Assembly: GCA_902806175.1 (NCBI GenBank)
Contig: CADCVQ010000017.1
Location: 20,295-84,294, forward strand
Length of the DNA stretch: 64,000 nucleotides
Direction: 5' to 3'
From: an uncultured Solirubrobacteraceae bacterium
GTDB lineage: Bacteria > Actinomycetota > Thermoleophilia > Solirubrobacterales > Solirubrobacteraceae
A model generated the notes under the pieces. That model was not told where the DNA came from and searched no databases. It saw only the letters and a list, made by a program, of their open reading frames with translations. Of this stretch, positions 8,950 to 16,936 are shown in pieces (the first letter of the stretch is position 1; every line of letters starts with the position of its first letter). A program made the position numbers and the translations under genes.

Positions 8950-10748
8950 CCGCGACCGCCCGCATCGTCTTCGCGGTGCTCGTCTGCGCGACGTTCGGCG
9001 CGTTCTTCGCGGCCCAGGAGCTCAAGAGCACGCCGCCGCGCGTGGAGTTCACGGTCACTCCGTTCTTCTCGCCCAACCGGGACGGCCGCTTTGACCGCGC
9101 GCGGGTGAGGTTCAGCCTCAAGCGCGCCGACGACGTGACGGTCTCGGTCATCACCCGTGACGGCGATCCCGTCCGGCGGCTGATCGACAACCGCAGCCTG
9201 CGCGCCGGACAGGACGTGCGCGTGCCGTGGGACGGCAGGACCGCCGGGGGCCGGCTCGTCCCCGACGGCATCTACCGCGTGCGGCTGAACCTGCGCCGCC
9301 AGGGCCGCTCGATCCTGCTGCCGCGCAACATCGACAAGGACACGACGGCGCCGAACGTGCTCGTCTCGTCGATCGGGCCCGTCGCCGAGCCGGGCGCGGA
9401 GCTGCTGCCAAACGACGACGGCGACCCGGCCCGCGTCTCCTTGCAGGCGCCCGGGCGGCGCAAGGAGATCCTCGTCTACCGCACCGACGTGCGACCGCTG
9501 CGCGCGGTCTTCGACAAGCCGGTCAGGCTTGACGACGACGCCGCGCGCTGGGAGTGGGACGGCACCGCGAACGGCCGCCGCGTCGCCGCCGGGACCTACG
9601 TCGTCGTGGTGCGCGCGCGCGACCGCGCCGGCAACGTCGGCAGCTCGGTGCCGCTGCCGCCGCGCTTCGAGTACGGGCGCACGCTTGCCGGCCGCGGCGG
9701 GATCACCGTTCGCTACCTGCGCGCCCGCGCGCCGGCAGCGCCCGTGATGGCAGGCGAAGACGCGCTCGTCGCCGTCGAGTCGGCCGGCGCGCGCTTCACA
9801 TGGACCGTACGTCGCGTCGGCTCCAATGCGATCCGCAAGCGCGGCAGCGGCACCCGCTCGCGGCGCGTGCGGTTCGTCGCGCCGGGCGGCAAGTCGGGCC
9901 TGTACCTCTTCGAGGTGCGCACCCGCACGCGCCGGACTGCGACCCCGCTCGCCGTGCAGTCACAGCAGACGCGCGATGTCCTCGTCGTGCTGCCGGTGAC
10001 GACGTGGCAGGGGCTCAACCCCGTCGACGACGACGGCGACGGGCGGCCGGACACCCTCAGCGCCGGGCTGGCGACCCGCGTCGTCGGGCGCCCGTACGTC
10101 AAGGACGGCATCCCCGAGCAGGTCAAGCGCGACGAGGCGCTGCTGCTGTCCCAGCTGGACCGCGAGGGCCGCCGCTACGACATCACGACCGACGTCGCTC
10201 TCGCTCGTGGCGAGGGCCCGCAGCTCGACGGCCGCCGCGGCGCGATCATCGCCGGCGACGCGCGCTGGCTCGACGGCCGCGTCGCGCGCCGGTTGCGCGA
10301 CTTCGTGCGCGGCGGCGGCAACGTCCTGTCGGCCGGGACGGCATCGCTGCGGCGCGGCATCACGCTGACGCCGCGCGGTCGTGCGATCATGCCGACGCTG
10401 CCGACCCAGCGCGACCTCTTCGGCGCCCGTCTGCGCGCGGTCGTGCGACCTGCGGCGCCCGTCACCGTCGTCAACGTCGCCGACGAGATCGACCTGTTCG
10501 CCGGCACCGCCGGCCAGTTCGGCGGCATCGAGGCGTTCGAGCAGACGCTCGACGTGCGCGGCGACAACGCGATCGCGGCGGCTGCGGCGACGCAGGACTC
10601 GCCGCCCCGCCAGGTGATCGTCGCCGCGCGATTCGGGCGCGGGCTCGTGATCCGCACCGGTCTGCCGGACTTCTCGGCGAGTCTGCAGGACGATGCCGAA
10701 CTCGCCGAGCTGCTCGACCGCATCTGGACGCTGCTGCGCACCCGATGA
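8946..10748 (+). CDS. secreted or anchored protein with FlgD-type Ig domains
   Basis: The 600-aa protein begins with a membrane or signal segment (ARIVFAVLVCATFGAFFAA). It is followed by two FlgD-like Ig repeats, each with the typical 'W-DG-T--G--V--G-Y' pattern (VPWDGRTAGGRLVPDGIYRV and WEWDGTANGRRVAAGTYVV). The C-terminal half (from about residue 355) has DDDGDGRPD and GAIIAGDARWLDGRVARRLRDFVRGGG, resembling the glutamine-amidotransferase-like fold seen in some large surface proteins. No catalytic residues can be assigned. It starts with GTG overlapping the phosphatase stop and overlaps the next gene by ATGA. An extracytoplasmic structural or processing role for the glycan is inferred. Confidence 0.7.
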   Translation: MTATARIVFAVLVCATFGAFFAAQELKSTPPRVEFTVTPFFSPNRDGRFDRARVRFSLKRADDVTVSVITRDGDPVRRLIDNRSLRAGQDVRVPWDGRTAGGRLVPDGIYRVRLNLRRQGRSILLPRNIDKDTTAPNVLVSSIGPVAEPGAELLPNDDGDPARVSLQAPGRRKEILVYRTDVRPLRAVFDKPVRLDDDAARWEWDGTANGRRVAAGTYVVVVRARDRAGNVGSSVPLPPRFEYGRTLAGRGGITVRYLRARAPAAPVMAGEDALVAVESAGARFTWTVRRVGSNAIRKRGSGTRSRRVRFVAPGGKSGLYLFEVRTRTRRTATPLAVQSQQTRDVLVVLPVTTWQGLNPVDDDGDGRPDTLSAGLATRVVGRPYVKDGIPEQVKRDEALLLSQLDREGRRYDITTDVALARGEGPQLDGRRGAIIAGDARWLDGRVARRLRDFVRGGGNVLSAGTASLRRGITLTPRGRAIMPTLPTQRDLFGARLRAVVRPAAPVTVVNVADEIDLFAGTAGQFGGIEAFEQTLDVRGDNAIAAAAATQDSPPRQVIVAARFGRGLVIRTGLPDFSASLQDDAELAELLDRIWTLLRTR

Positions 10749-12223
10749 TCGCCACGGTCACAACCCTCGGCGACCTCGCGCAGACGGCGGGCGTGATCGC
10801 GGCGGCGCTGCTGGCGGCGGTCGTCCTGCTGCACCGCTCCCCGCGTCTGCGCGCGGCGGCGATGCTCGGCGCCCTCGTCCTGACCCCCGTGCTGCTCGTC
10901 GCGAACATCTGGTCGACGCCGCAGTTCGAGCCGCTGCGCGAGCGCCCGCTGCTGCTGCTCGTCGCGGGCGCCGGCGGCCTTGCCGTGCTCGCCGTCGGCG
11001 CCTTTGCGATGCACCGCCGCCCGGAGCTGCTCGCGCTGTGCGCCGCCGCGGCGCTGCCGTTTCGCGTGCCGATCGAGTCCGGCGGCGACACGGCGAACCT
11101 GCTCGTGCCGCTGTACCTCGTGATCGCGGCGGGCGCGCTGGCTTACGTGCTGCCGCGGCTGCGCGGCCCGCGCGGGCTCGACGACGCCGAGCCGCAGGAG
11201 GGCGATCACGAGCGCGGCCCGCTCGAATGGCTGCTGGGCGCCAGCGTCGTGCTCTACGCCGTCCAGGCGTCCTACTCCAGCGACTTCGACGAGGCGCTGT
11301 CGCAGACGATCTTCTTCTACGTGCCGTTCGCGCTGCTCTACGCGCTGCTCGTGCGGATGAACTGGACCCGGCAGCTCGCCGCGCGCTGCCTGATCGTGCT
11401 GCTCGTGCTGGCGGCCGCGTTCGTCGGGATCGGCTTCGTCGAGTACGCCAGGCGCGAGCTGCTGCTCAACCCGAAGGTGATCAGCTCCAACCAGTTCGAG
11501 GCGTACTTCCGCGTCAACTCGCTGTTCTTCGACCCCAACATCTACGGCCGCTTCCTCGTCACGGTCATGCTCGCGCTCTGCGCGATCCTGCTCTGGGCGC
11601 GCCGCAGCGCGCTCGTCGCCGGCGCCACAGCCGGGCTCGTGCTGCTGTGGGCGGGCCTCGTGCTGACCCTGTCGCAGTCGTCGTTCACCGCCCTGCTCGC
11701 CGGCCTGATCGTGCTCGGCGCGCTGCGCTGGGGGACGAGGCGCGCGGCGGCGTTCGCCGGCGCGTTCGCCGTCGCCGGTGCGCTGGTCGTGTTCGCGGCG
11801 CCCGCCGCGGTCGGCTTGGACGGCTCGGCCGACAGCGTCTCCAGCGGGCGCTGGTCGCTCGTCAAGGGCGGCGTCGAGCTCGCCGCCGAGCGCCCGGCAC
11901 AGGGCTGGGGATCGGCGGCGTTCAAGACGGAGTACCGCGAGCAGGAGAAGGCCTCGAGCGAGCGCGCGTCGGCGGCGTCGCACACGATCCCGATCACCGT
12001 CGCGGCCGAGCAGGGCGTCGGTGGGCTCGTGCTCTACCTCGCGCTCGTCGTCGTCGCGCTCGGCACGCTGCTGCGCGGCAGGCGCCGATCGATCGCCCGC
12101 GCCGCCACCGCAGCGGCTTTCGTCGCGCTTGTCGTGCACACGCTGCTCTACGCGGCGTTCCTCGAGGACCCGCTCGCCTGGGCGCTGCTGGCGGTCGGCG
12201 CGGCGCTGGCGCCCGAGCCGTGA
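10745..12223 (+). CDS. O-antigen ligase/polymerase-type membrane protein (Wzy_C)
   Basis: The 492-aa protein has about a dozen membrane helices and one large polar loop holding the conserved Wzy_C/WaaL block (NSLFFDPNIYGRF, followed by LTLSQSSFTALLAGLIVL). A second extracytoplasmic loop carries RWSLVKGGVELAAERPAQGWG and SHTIPITVAAEQGVGG, where family members keep essential Arg and His residues. It probably polymerises or ligates undecaprenyl-linked glycan at the outer face of the membrane. It is translationally coupled to both neighbours (ATGA and GTGA overlaps). Polymerase and ligase cannot be told apart from sequence. Confidence 0.85.
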   Translation: MIATVTTLGDLAQTAGVIAAALLAAVVLLHRSPRLRAAAMLGALVLTPVLLVANIWSTPQFEPLRERPLLLLVAGAGGLAVLAVGAFAMHRRPELLALCAAAALPFRVPIESGGDTANLLVPLYLVIAAGALAYVLPRLRGPRGLDDAEPQEGDHERGPLEWLLGASVVLYAVQASYSSDFDEALSQTIFFYVPFALLYALLVRMNWTRQLAARCLIVLLVLAAAFVGIGFVEYARRELLLNPKVISSNQFEAYFRVNSLFFDPNIYGRFLVTVMLALCAILLWARRSALVAGATAGLVLLWAGLVLTLSQSSFTALLAGLIVLGALRWGTRRAAAFAGAFAVAGALVVFAAPAAVGLDGSADSVSSGRWSLVKGGVELAAERPAQGWGSAAFKTEYREQEKASSERASAASHTIPITVAAEQGVGGLVLYLALVVVALGTLLRGRRRSIARAATAAAFVALVVHTLLYAAFLEDPLAWALLAVGAALAPEP

Positions 12224-13632
12224 GCGAGCGCCTTGCGCTTGCCGCGCTCGCGGCGGGCGCCGTGCTGGCATGGGCGCTCGTCCCGACGTACCCCGACTAC
12301 GACGCCTACCACCACCTCGTCTGGGGGCGCGATCTGCTGCGTGGCGCCGCGCCCGGCTTCGAGGACTACGCCGCGCCGACGCAGCACCCGCTGTATCTCG
12401 CGCTGGGGGCGCTGCTGTCGCTCGCCGGCGAGTACGGCGACCGGCTGCTCGTGCTCGTGACGATCCTCAGCCTCGTCGGCCTGACGGCCGGTACCTACGC
12501 GCTCGGCAAGGCGCTCTTCAACGTGGCGGTGGGCATCGCGGGCGCGGCCTTCGTCGGCTCGAGCTTCGCGTTTGCGCTGTACGCCGTGCGCGCGTTCGTC
12601 GACGTGCCGTTTCTTGCTCTCGTGATCTGGGCGGCGGCCCTGGAGGCGCGCCGGCCGCGACGCGGGGTTGCGCCGATGGCGCTGCTCGCGGCTGCCGGGC
12701 TGCTGCGGCCGGAGGCCTGGGTGCTGGCGGGGCTGTACTGGCTGTGGTGCCTGCGGGGCCGTGCGCGTCGCGCCCGCGCGACGCTGCTCGTCCTCGTCGT
12801 TGCCGCGCCCGTGCTGTGGGCGCTCGTCGATCTCGCCGTCACCGGCGATCCGCTCTTCAGCCTGCACGCGACGAGCAGCCTTGCGGAGTCGCTCGGCCGC
12901 GAGCGCGGCCTGCGCAACGTGCCCGCGTCGTTCGTGACGTTCCTCGCCGACCTCGCGCGCCCGCCGGTCGCGCTGGCCGGCGTCGCCGGGCTCGTGCTCG
13001 CCGTGCGCCGCTTCGGCGTGCGGCGCATGGCGGTCCCGCTGGCGCTGGCCGGCACCGGCGCGATCACCTTCGTCGCGATCGGCATCGCCGGCCTGTCGCT
13101 GATCCCGCGCTACCTGACGCTGCCCGCGGTCGCGCTGTGCGTGCTGGCGGGCTACGCGGTGGTCGGCTTCACGATGCTCGAGGCAGGTGCCGCGCGCGAG
13201 CGCTGGCAGCGCCTCGCGATCGGTGCGCTCGCCGTCGGGATCGCCTTTCTTGCGGTCAAGGCGTCGAGCTTCGGGCGGCTGTATGACGAGCTGCGCTTCA
13301 TCGACCGCACGCACGACGAGCTGGCGGGCCTGCTCGCCGAGCCGCAGGTGCGGGAGGGGACGCGCTGCGGCGCGCTGACCTTCCCGACGTATCGGCTCGT
13401 GCCCGACGCGCGCTGGCAGCTCGACGCCGACGCGGAGGCGATCCACACCCGCGCCGGCCGGCGTCCCGCGGGCGCCGTGGCGGTGTACGTAACGGGTGAC
13501 GACAAGTTCGAGCGGCGCTTCGGCCGGGCCGACGGCGTCAACCGCGCGACCAACCGCCCGCCGCCCCGCCCGCCCGCCGTCGTGCACGGGCCCTTCGCCG
13601 CATATGACCTGTGTGGCGCGCAGGCGCGCTAG
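12220..13632 (+). CDS. GT-C type membrane glycosyltransferase-like protein (paralogue 1 of 3)
   Basis: The 470-aa polytopic protein has the GT-C layout. A first helix is followed by an acidic first loop (YPDYDAYHHLVWGRDLL), where lipid-phosphate-sugar transferases keep a catalytic Asp. Many helices follow, then a C-terminal soluble stretch of ~120 residues. The motif LLRPEAWVLAGLYWLW is shared with the proteins starting at 53930 (minus strand) and 63255 (plus strand). It probably transfers a sugar from a polyprenyl phosphate to a glycan or protein outside the membrane; donor and acceptor are unknown. It is the last gene of the six-gene operon. Its TAG stop overlaps the -10 of the next gene. 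Confidence 0.75.
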   Translation: MSERLALAALAAGAVLAWALVPTYPDYDAYHHLVWGRDLLRGAAPGFEDYAAPTQHPLYLALGALLSLAGEYGDRLLVLVTILSLVGLTAGTYALGKALFNVAVGIAGAAFVGSSFAFALYAVRAFVDVPFLALVIWAAALEARRPRRGVAPMALLAAAGLLRPEAWVLAGLYWLWCLRGRARRARATLLVLVVAAPVLWALVDLAVTGDPLFSLHATSSLAESLGRERGLRNVPASFVTFLADLARPPVALAGVAGLVLAVRRFGVRRMAVPLALAGTGAITFVAIGIAGLSLIPRYLTLPAVALCVLAGYAVVGFTMLEAGAARERWQRLAIGALAVGIAFLAVKASSFGRLYDELRFIDRTHDELAGLLAEPQVREGTRCGALTFPTYRLVPDARWQLDADAEAIHTRAGRRPAGAVAVYVTGDDKFERRFGRADGVNRATNRPPPRPPAVVHGPFAAYDLCGAQAR

Positions 13633-13635
13633 TCT
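13630..13635 (+). promoter_or_regulatory. -10 element TAGTCT overlapping a stop codon
   Basis: TAGTCT begins with the TAG stop of the GT-C gene and ends 8 bases before the ATG at 13644, so the next gene probably has its own leaderless transcript. Confidence 0.5.
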
Positions 13636-13643
13636 CGCCGTCG

Positions 13644-14201
13644 ATGCTGTCGGAGCTCTGGAGACCCATGCTCGTCCTGTTCACGGTCATCGTGATCGTG
13701 GTCGTGATCCTCATCATCGTGTTCTCGGGCGGTGGTGACGAGCCGTACGTCACCGGTCCCGTCGAGATCCCGAAACCGAAGGTCTCGCCCGGCGAACTGG
13801 ACGTCGAGCCGAAGAAGAAGAACCCGGAAGCCGAGCCGGTCGCCGGCAAGGACCTGGAGGTCGGCGACTGCCTTGCCAACGCCACCGCCACGACCTTGCG
13901 GGTCACCACGTTCGACGGCATCGACTGCGACAAGGCGCACGACGGCGAGGTCTTCACGATCATCGAGCTCAAGGACACCGCGAAGTATCCGGGCACGAAG
14001 TTCGTCAGCGGCAAGGGCCAGCGCGGCTGCCGTGCGCGGCTGCGCCGCCAGGCGACCCGCAAGGCCTACCGCGACAGGCAGCTGGGCTACAAGTTCGTCT
14101 ACCCGACCGCGCAGAGCTGGGCCCAGGGCGACCGCGAGGTCACGTGCGTGGCGACGTTCAAGAAGCCGCGCAAGACGAAGCTCGCACAGCGCGACTCCTA
14201 G
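13644..14201 (+). CDS. membrane-anchored septum-formation-domain protein
   Basis: The 185-aa protein has one N-terminal membrane helix (PMLVLFTVIVIVVVILIIVF), a charged Pro/Lys-rich linker, and an extracytoplasmic domain with four cysteines (VGDCL, IDCDKAHDGEVF, RGCRARL, VTCVATF). The VGDC...V.C...H..EVF pattern matches the actinobacterial 'septum formation' domain, which occurs in small wall and division-associated proteins. The ATG at 13644 is chosen over an upstream start at 13611 because the -10 TAGTCT lies immediately before it. It converges with mreB, whose stop is 22 bp away. Domain recognition is good; the function is not established. Confidence 0.7.
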   Translation: MLSELWRPMLVLFTVIVIVVVILIIVFSGGGDEPYVTGPVEIPKPKVSPGELDVEPKKKNPEAEPVAGKDLEVGDCLANATATTLRVTTFDGIDCDKAHDGEVFTIIELKDTAKYPGTKFVSGKGQRGCRARLRRQATRKAYRDRQLGYKFVYPTAQSWAQGDREVTCVATFKKPRKTKLAQRDS

Positions 14202-14223
14202 CGCCGTCAGGCCGCCCGGTCGG

Positions 14224-15318
14224 TCAGGTTGTGGTCGTCGAGCGGCTCGCCCGCGCGCGCTTTGCGGTGGCGCTTCCGGCGAGCCGGTCGTAGTGCTCGA
14301 GCGCGAGACCGGAGCCGACGGCGACGCAGGTCAGCGCGGTCTCGATGACGTTGGTCGCGATCGCGGTCTCCTCTTCGACGAGCTTGGCCAAGCCGCGCAG
14401 CAGGGTGCCGCCGCCGGCGAGCAGGATGCCGTGGCGGGCGATGTCGCTGGCCAGCTCGGGCGGGGTCTGCTCGAGCGTTTCGGTGATCGCCAGGAGGATC
14501 TCGCGCAGCGGCGCGCGCAGCGCCTCGCGAACCTCTTCGCTGTGCAGCTGAACCTCGCTCGGCAGGCCGCTGATGATGTGGCGCCCGCGTACGGCGAAGG
14601 TCATCTCCTCGGCGAGCGGGTGGGCCGAGCCGATCGCCAGCTTGATCGCCTCGGCGGTGCGCGAGCCGATCACGAGCTGATGCGCGCCGCGCATGTAGTG
14701 GCCCAGCGCCTCGTCCATCTCATAGCCGCCGACGCGCAGCGAGCGCGACAGGACGATGCCGCCGAGCGAGATCACCGCCACCTCGCTGGTACCGCCGCCG
14801 ATGTCGACGATCATCCGCCCGACCGGCTCCTCGATCGGGACGCCCGCGCCGATCGCCGCGGCGATCGGCTCCTCGATGAGCTGCACGCGCCGCGCGCCGG
14901 CGGCAAGCGCCGCGTGCTCGACGGCTCGCTGCTCGACCTCGGTGACGCCCGACGGCGCGCAGACGATCAGCCGTGGGTGAGCCCAGCGGCGGTCGAGCAC
15001 TCGCGCGATGAAGTAGCGCAGCATCTGCTCGGTGACCTCGAAGTCGGCGATCACGCCGTGGCGCAGCGGCCGCACCGCCGAGATCGTCGCCGGCGTGCGC
15101 CCGATCATCCGCTCGGCCTCGGCGCCGACGGCATGCACCTCGCCGCTCTCGGTATCCATCGCGACCACGGAGGGCTCCGCTACGACGATCCCCTCGCCGC
15201 CGACGTACACGAGCGTGTTCGCGGTACCCAGATCGATCGCGATGTCGTTGACCCCGAGCGTCGACCCCAGCCGCCGCCGCGACGTCGCCCCCCGAGGGCG
15301 GTCTCTGCCAAAGCGCAC
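14224..15318 (-). CDS. mreB: rod shape-determining protein MreB
   Basis: The 364-aa actin-like ATPase has all nucleotide-binding motifs: phosphate-1 IAIDLGTANTLVY, phosphate-2 MIVDIGGGTSEVAVIS, and adenosine motif ILLAGGGTLLRGL. MreB filaments guide lateral peptidoglycan synthesis at the inner membrane. The GTG start gives an Arg-rich 24-residue extension before the first strand, and the C-terminus ends in a Ser/Thr/Arg tail (TAKRARASRSTTTT). mreC and mreD are not adjacent. Just upstream, 38 bp away on the same strand, lies the RsiG-like gene under a c-di-GMP riboswitch, so read-through would tie mreB to c-di-GMP. A CAGGCT -10 six bases before the GTG also allows independent transcription. 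Confidence 0.93.
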   Translation of the reverse strand: MRFGRDRPRGATSRRRLGSTLGVNDIAIDLGTANTLVYVGGEGIVVAEPSVVAMDTESGEVHAVGAEAERMIGRTPATISAVRPLRHGVIADFEVTEQMLRYFIARVLDRRWAHPRLIVCAPSGVTEVEQRAVEHAALAAGARRVQLIEEPIAAAIGAGVPIEEPVGRMIVDIGGGTSEVAVISLGGIVLSRSLRVGGYEMDEALGHYMRGAHQLVIGSRTAEAIKLAIGSAHPLAEEMTFAVRGRHIISGLPSEVQLHSEEVREALRAPLREILLAITETLEQTPPELASDIARHGILLAGGGTLLRGLAKLVEEETAIATNVIETALTCVAVGSGLALEHYDRLAGSATAKRARASRSTTTT

Positions 15319-15324
15319 GCAGAC

Positions 15325-15330
15325 AGCCTG
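15325..15330 (-). promoter_or_regulatory. -10-like CAGGCT before mreB
   Basis: CAGGCT, a variant of the local TAGGCT element, is followed by exactly 6 bases and then the mreB GTG, placing the +1 at the start codon. Confidence 0.4.
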
Positions 15331-15356
15331 TCAGACGCGCGCGCCGAGGGGCCGCT

Positions 15357-15689
15357 TCATGGCCGGAGGTTCTCGCCCCCGTCGTGCCGGCGCCTGAGCC
15401 GATTCACGAGCTCGAGACTCAGGACGTCGATCCTCGCGTGCAGGATGCGACGTTCGTAGGAGACGAGTGCCTCGCGCTCGTTCAGCTCCCGGAGCTTGTC
15501 CTTCAGCCCCTGGTCTGAGAGCTCACACAAGGGACGCGTGAACGTCGCCTCCAGCCGGGCGGCGAGGGCCGCCAGCATCCGGATCAGTTGCCTGATGACC
15601 TGCCGCGCGCGGTCTGTGAAGCGTTCGGCCATCGGCCGTCGCGGGCCTGGGCGGCCGCCGGCGAGCGGCGCGCGGTCGCGCATATCCAT
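15357..15689 (-). CDS. RsiG-like small protein with c-di-GMP-binding-type motif
   Basis: The 110-aa protein is largely helical. Residues 73-88 read E-x3-S-x2-R-x3-H-x3-D (E73, S77, R80, H84, D88; segment EALVSYERRILHARID). This matches the E(X)3S(X)2R(X)3Q(X)3D signature of RsiG, the anti-sigma factor that binds c-di-GMP and holds sigma-WhiG, with His in place of Gln. One copy is present, as reported for deep-branching RsiG proteins that act as dimers. Residues 21-33 (AERFTDRARQVIR) resemble the start of Clp ATPases, probably by chance. The start at ATG 15689 is fixed by AGGAG six bases upstream; longer in-frame starts would run through the riboswitch. It is transcribed toward mreB. Anti-sigma function and the partner sigma factor are inferences. 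Confidence 0.7.
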   Translation of the reverse strand: MDMRDRAPLAGGRPGPRRPMAERFTDRARQVIRQLIRMLAALAARLEATFTRPLCELSDQGLKDKLRELNEREALVSYERRILHARIDVLSLELVNRLRRRHDGGENLRP

Positions 15690-15720
15690 CTGGGGCTCCT
15701 GTCGACTCGGCTGGAGAGAG

Positions 15721-15797
15721 TCGCGGCAACCCGGCTGACCGCTGCGGCCCCGTGGCTTTGCGCCCCCGACTCGCGACGGGTTTGCCTCTACGCGTAC
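15721..15797 (-). promoter_or_regulatory. c-di-GMP-I (GEMM) riboswitch
   Basis: On the minus strand the conserved aptamer blocks occur in order. GGCAAACC is at 15786-15779. A hairpin follows (CCCG/CGGG arms, a T-T mismatch and a closing C-G pair) with GNRA tetraloop GCGA at 15774-15771. GGCGCAAAGCC is at 15764-15754, GGGCC at 15750-15746, and GGTCAGCCGGGTTGCCG at 15740-15724. This order and the tetraloop match class I c-di-GMP riboswitches. A TACGCC -10-like hexamer at 15813-15808 would start transcription almost at the aptamer. The aptamer ends about 20 bases before the AGGAG of the RsiG-like gene, and an intervening CTCTCTCC could sequester it, so control is probably translational. The direction of the response is not predictable. 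Confidence 0.92.
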
Positions 15798-15888
15798 ACC
15801 CCGTGTCGGCGTAGCGATCGACTGCTTGAGTCGCCGCCGCGATCCTGGACGTTTGTTCGATGCCGCGCGAGCGGTCGCGCGCTGACGC

Positions 15889-16920
15889 TCACGCCAGCCC
15901 GAGCGCCCGCAGCCGCTCCCACAGCGGCGCGTTGACCTTCTCGGCCGTCTGCTCAAGCGCCCACGCCCGCAGCTGGGCGTCGGGCCGCACCCGCGCGCCG
16001 CCCTGCGCGCGCAGCGCGGCGACGAAGCCATCGGCATCGGCGGCCGTCGTGACGGCGCGATCCCACGTGTGGACGCCGGCCAGCTCGGGCGCGATCGTGC
16101 GCCGCCCGAGGCGGGCGTACTTGAGGATCCGGTAGGGCAGGGCGGCGTCGTTGAACGGCTCGACGCGGAAGGGCAGGATGCCGACGTCGGAGCAGAGGAT
16201 CAGCCGCGCCGCCTCCTCGTCGTCGCGGCGCCCGAGCCAGACGAGGTTCGGCGCGGCGCGACACCAGCGAAAGTCGGCGTCGTCCTTGCATTCGTCGTCG
16301 TGGCGGGCGCCGACGAGCAGCAGCACGAGCTCGGGCATCCGCTCGGCGACCGCGCGCAGCAGCGCCCAATCCGTGCGCCAGCCGAGGTGCCCGAGCGAGA
16401 CCGCGACGACCGCGCTGCCCGGATCGGGCGCCGGAAACGAGTCGGCCGCAAGCCCGACGAGCTGCGCCTCGCGCCCGGCCTGCACCTCGAGCTCGGCGAG
16501 CTTGCCGGAGACGACGAACGTCAGCGCCGAGCGCGAGGCCGCCTGCTCGTGCAGCTGCGCCAGCCGCGCGCGCATCGACGCAGATGCGTCGTAGGCGACC
16601 TCGTAGCGATCCCAGCGCCCGTACCAGAGCTCGGCCTGCGGGCGCATCGTCAGCAGCGCGCTCGCCAGCGGCCACTGCACGGGGTGGAAGATCGCGACCG
16701 CGCGCAGGTCGCCCTGCAGTGCGCGCAGCAGCCGCCGCGCCGTCCCGCGCGCGAGCCGGTCGCGCAGCGGTCGCGGCAGCCGCGCCACGGCTCCGTAGGG
16801 AACGCGCGGCGGGTCGGCGGCGACGACGCCGTCGGCGCGCAGCAGGTCGCGCGCCTGGTCGGCGAGGATGAACCCCTCCAGCGGTCGCGGCAGCAGCAGG
16901 AGGGCGCGCGGATCCGGCAC
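15889..16920 (-). CDS. glycosyltransferase, GT-B/GT4-like
   Basis: The 343-aa protein has a two-domain GT-B appearance. The N-terminal half contains IFHPVQWPLASALL and LWYGRWDRYEVAYDAS. The C-terminal half contains VVAVSLGHLGWRTDWALL, LLLVGARHDD and NLVWLGRRDDEEAARLILCSDVGILPF, the last two being typical of the GT4/GT1 donor-binding domain. FNDAALPYRILKYARLGRRTIAP is the usual region contacting the nucleotide sugar. It probably adds a sugar to a lipid-linked or surface glycan in the cytoplasm. The GTG at 16920 is chosen because a TACTGT -10 lies exactly 6 bases before it. It diverges from the flippase gene, 23 bp between start codons. Confidence 0.8.
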   Translation of the reverse strand: MPDPRALLLLPRPLEGFILADQARDLLRADGVVAADPPRVPYGAVARLPRPLRDRLARGTARRLLRALQGDLRAVAIFHPVQWPLASALLTMRPQAELWYGRWDRYEVAYDASASMRARLAQLHEQAASRSALTFVVSGKLAELEVQAGREAQLVGLAADSFPAPDPGSAVVAVSLGHLGWRTDWALLRAVAERMPELVLLLVGARHDDECKDDADFRWCRAAPNLVWLGRRDDEEAARLILCSDVGILPFRVEPFNDAALPYRILKYARLGRRTIAPELAGVHTWDRAVTTAADADGFVAALRAQGGARVRPDAQLRAWALEQTAEKVNAPLWERLRALGLA

Positions 16921-16926
16921 GTGCGG

Positions 16927-16936
16927 ACAGTACCGT
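16927..16936. promoter_or_regulatory. symmetrical bidirectional promoter (overlapping -10 elements)
   Basis: ACAGTACCGT contains TACCGT on the plus strand (16931-16936, 7 bases before GTG 16944). It also contains TACTGT on the minus strand (16932-16927, 6 bases before GTG 16920). The two -10 hexamers share the central TA step. Both transcripts would be leaderless. Confidence 0.6.

Noticed and set aside
15585..15630. Clp-protein relationship of the RsiG-like protein (AERFTDRARQV)
   Set aside because: The match is limited to about ten residues; no Clp repeats or ATPase motifs follow, so convergence is the simpler view.
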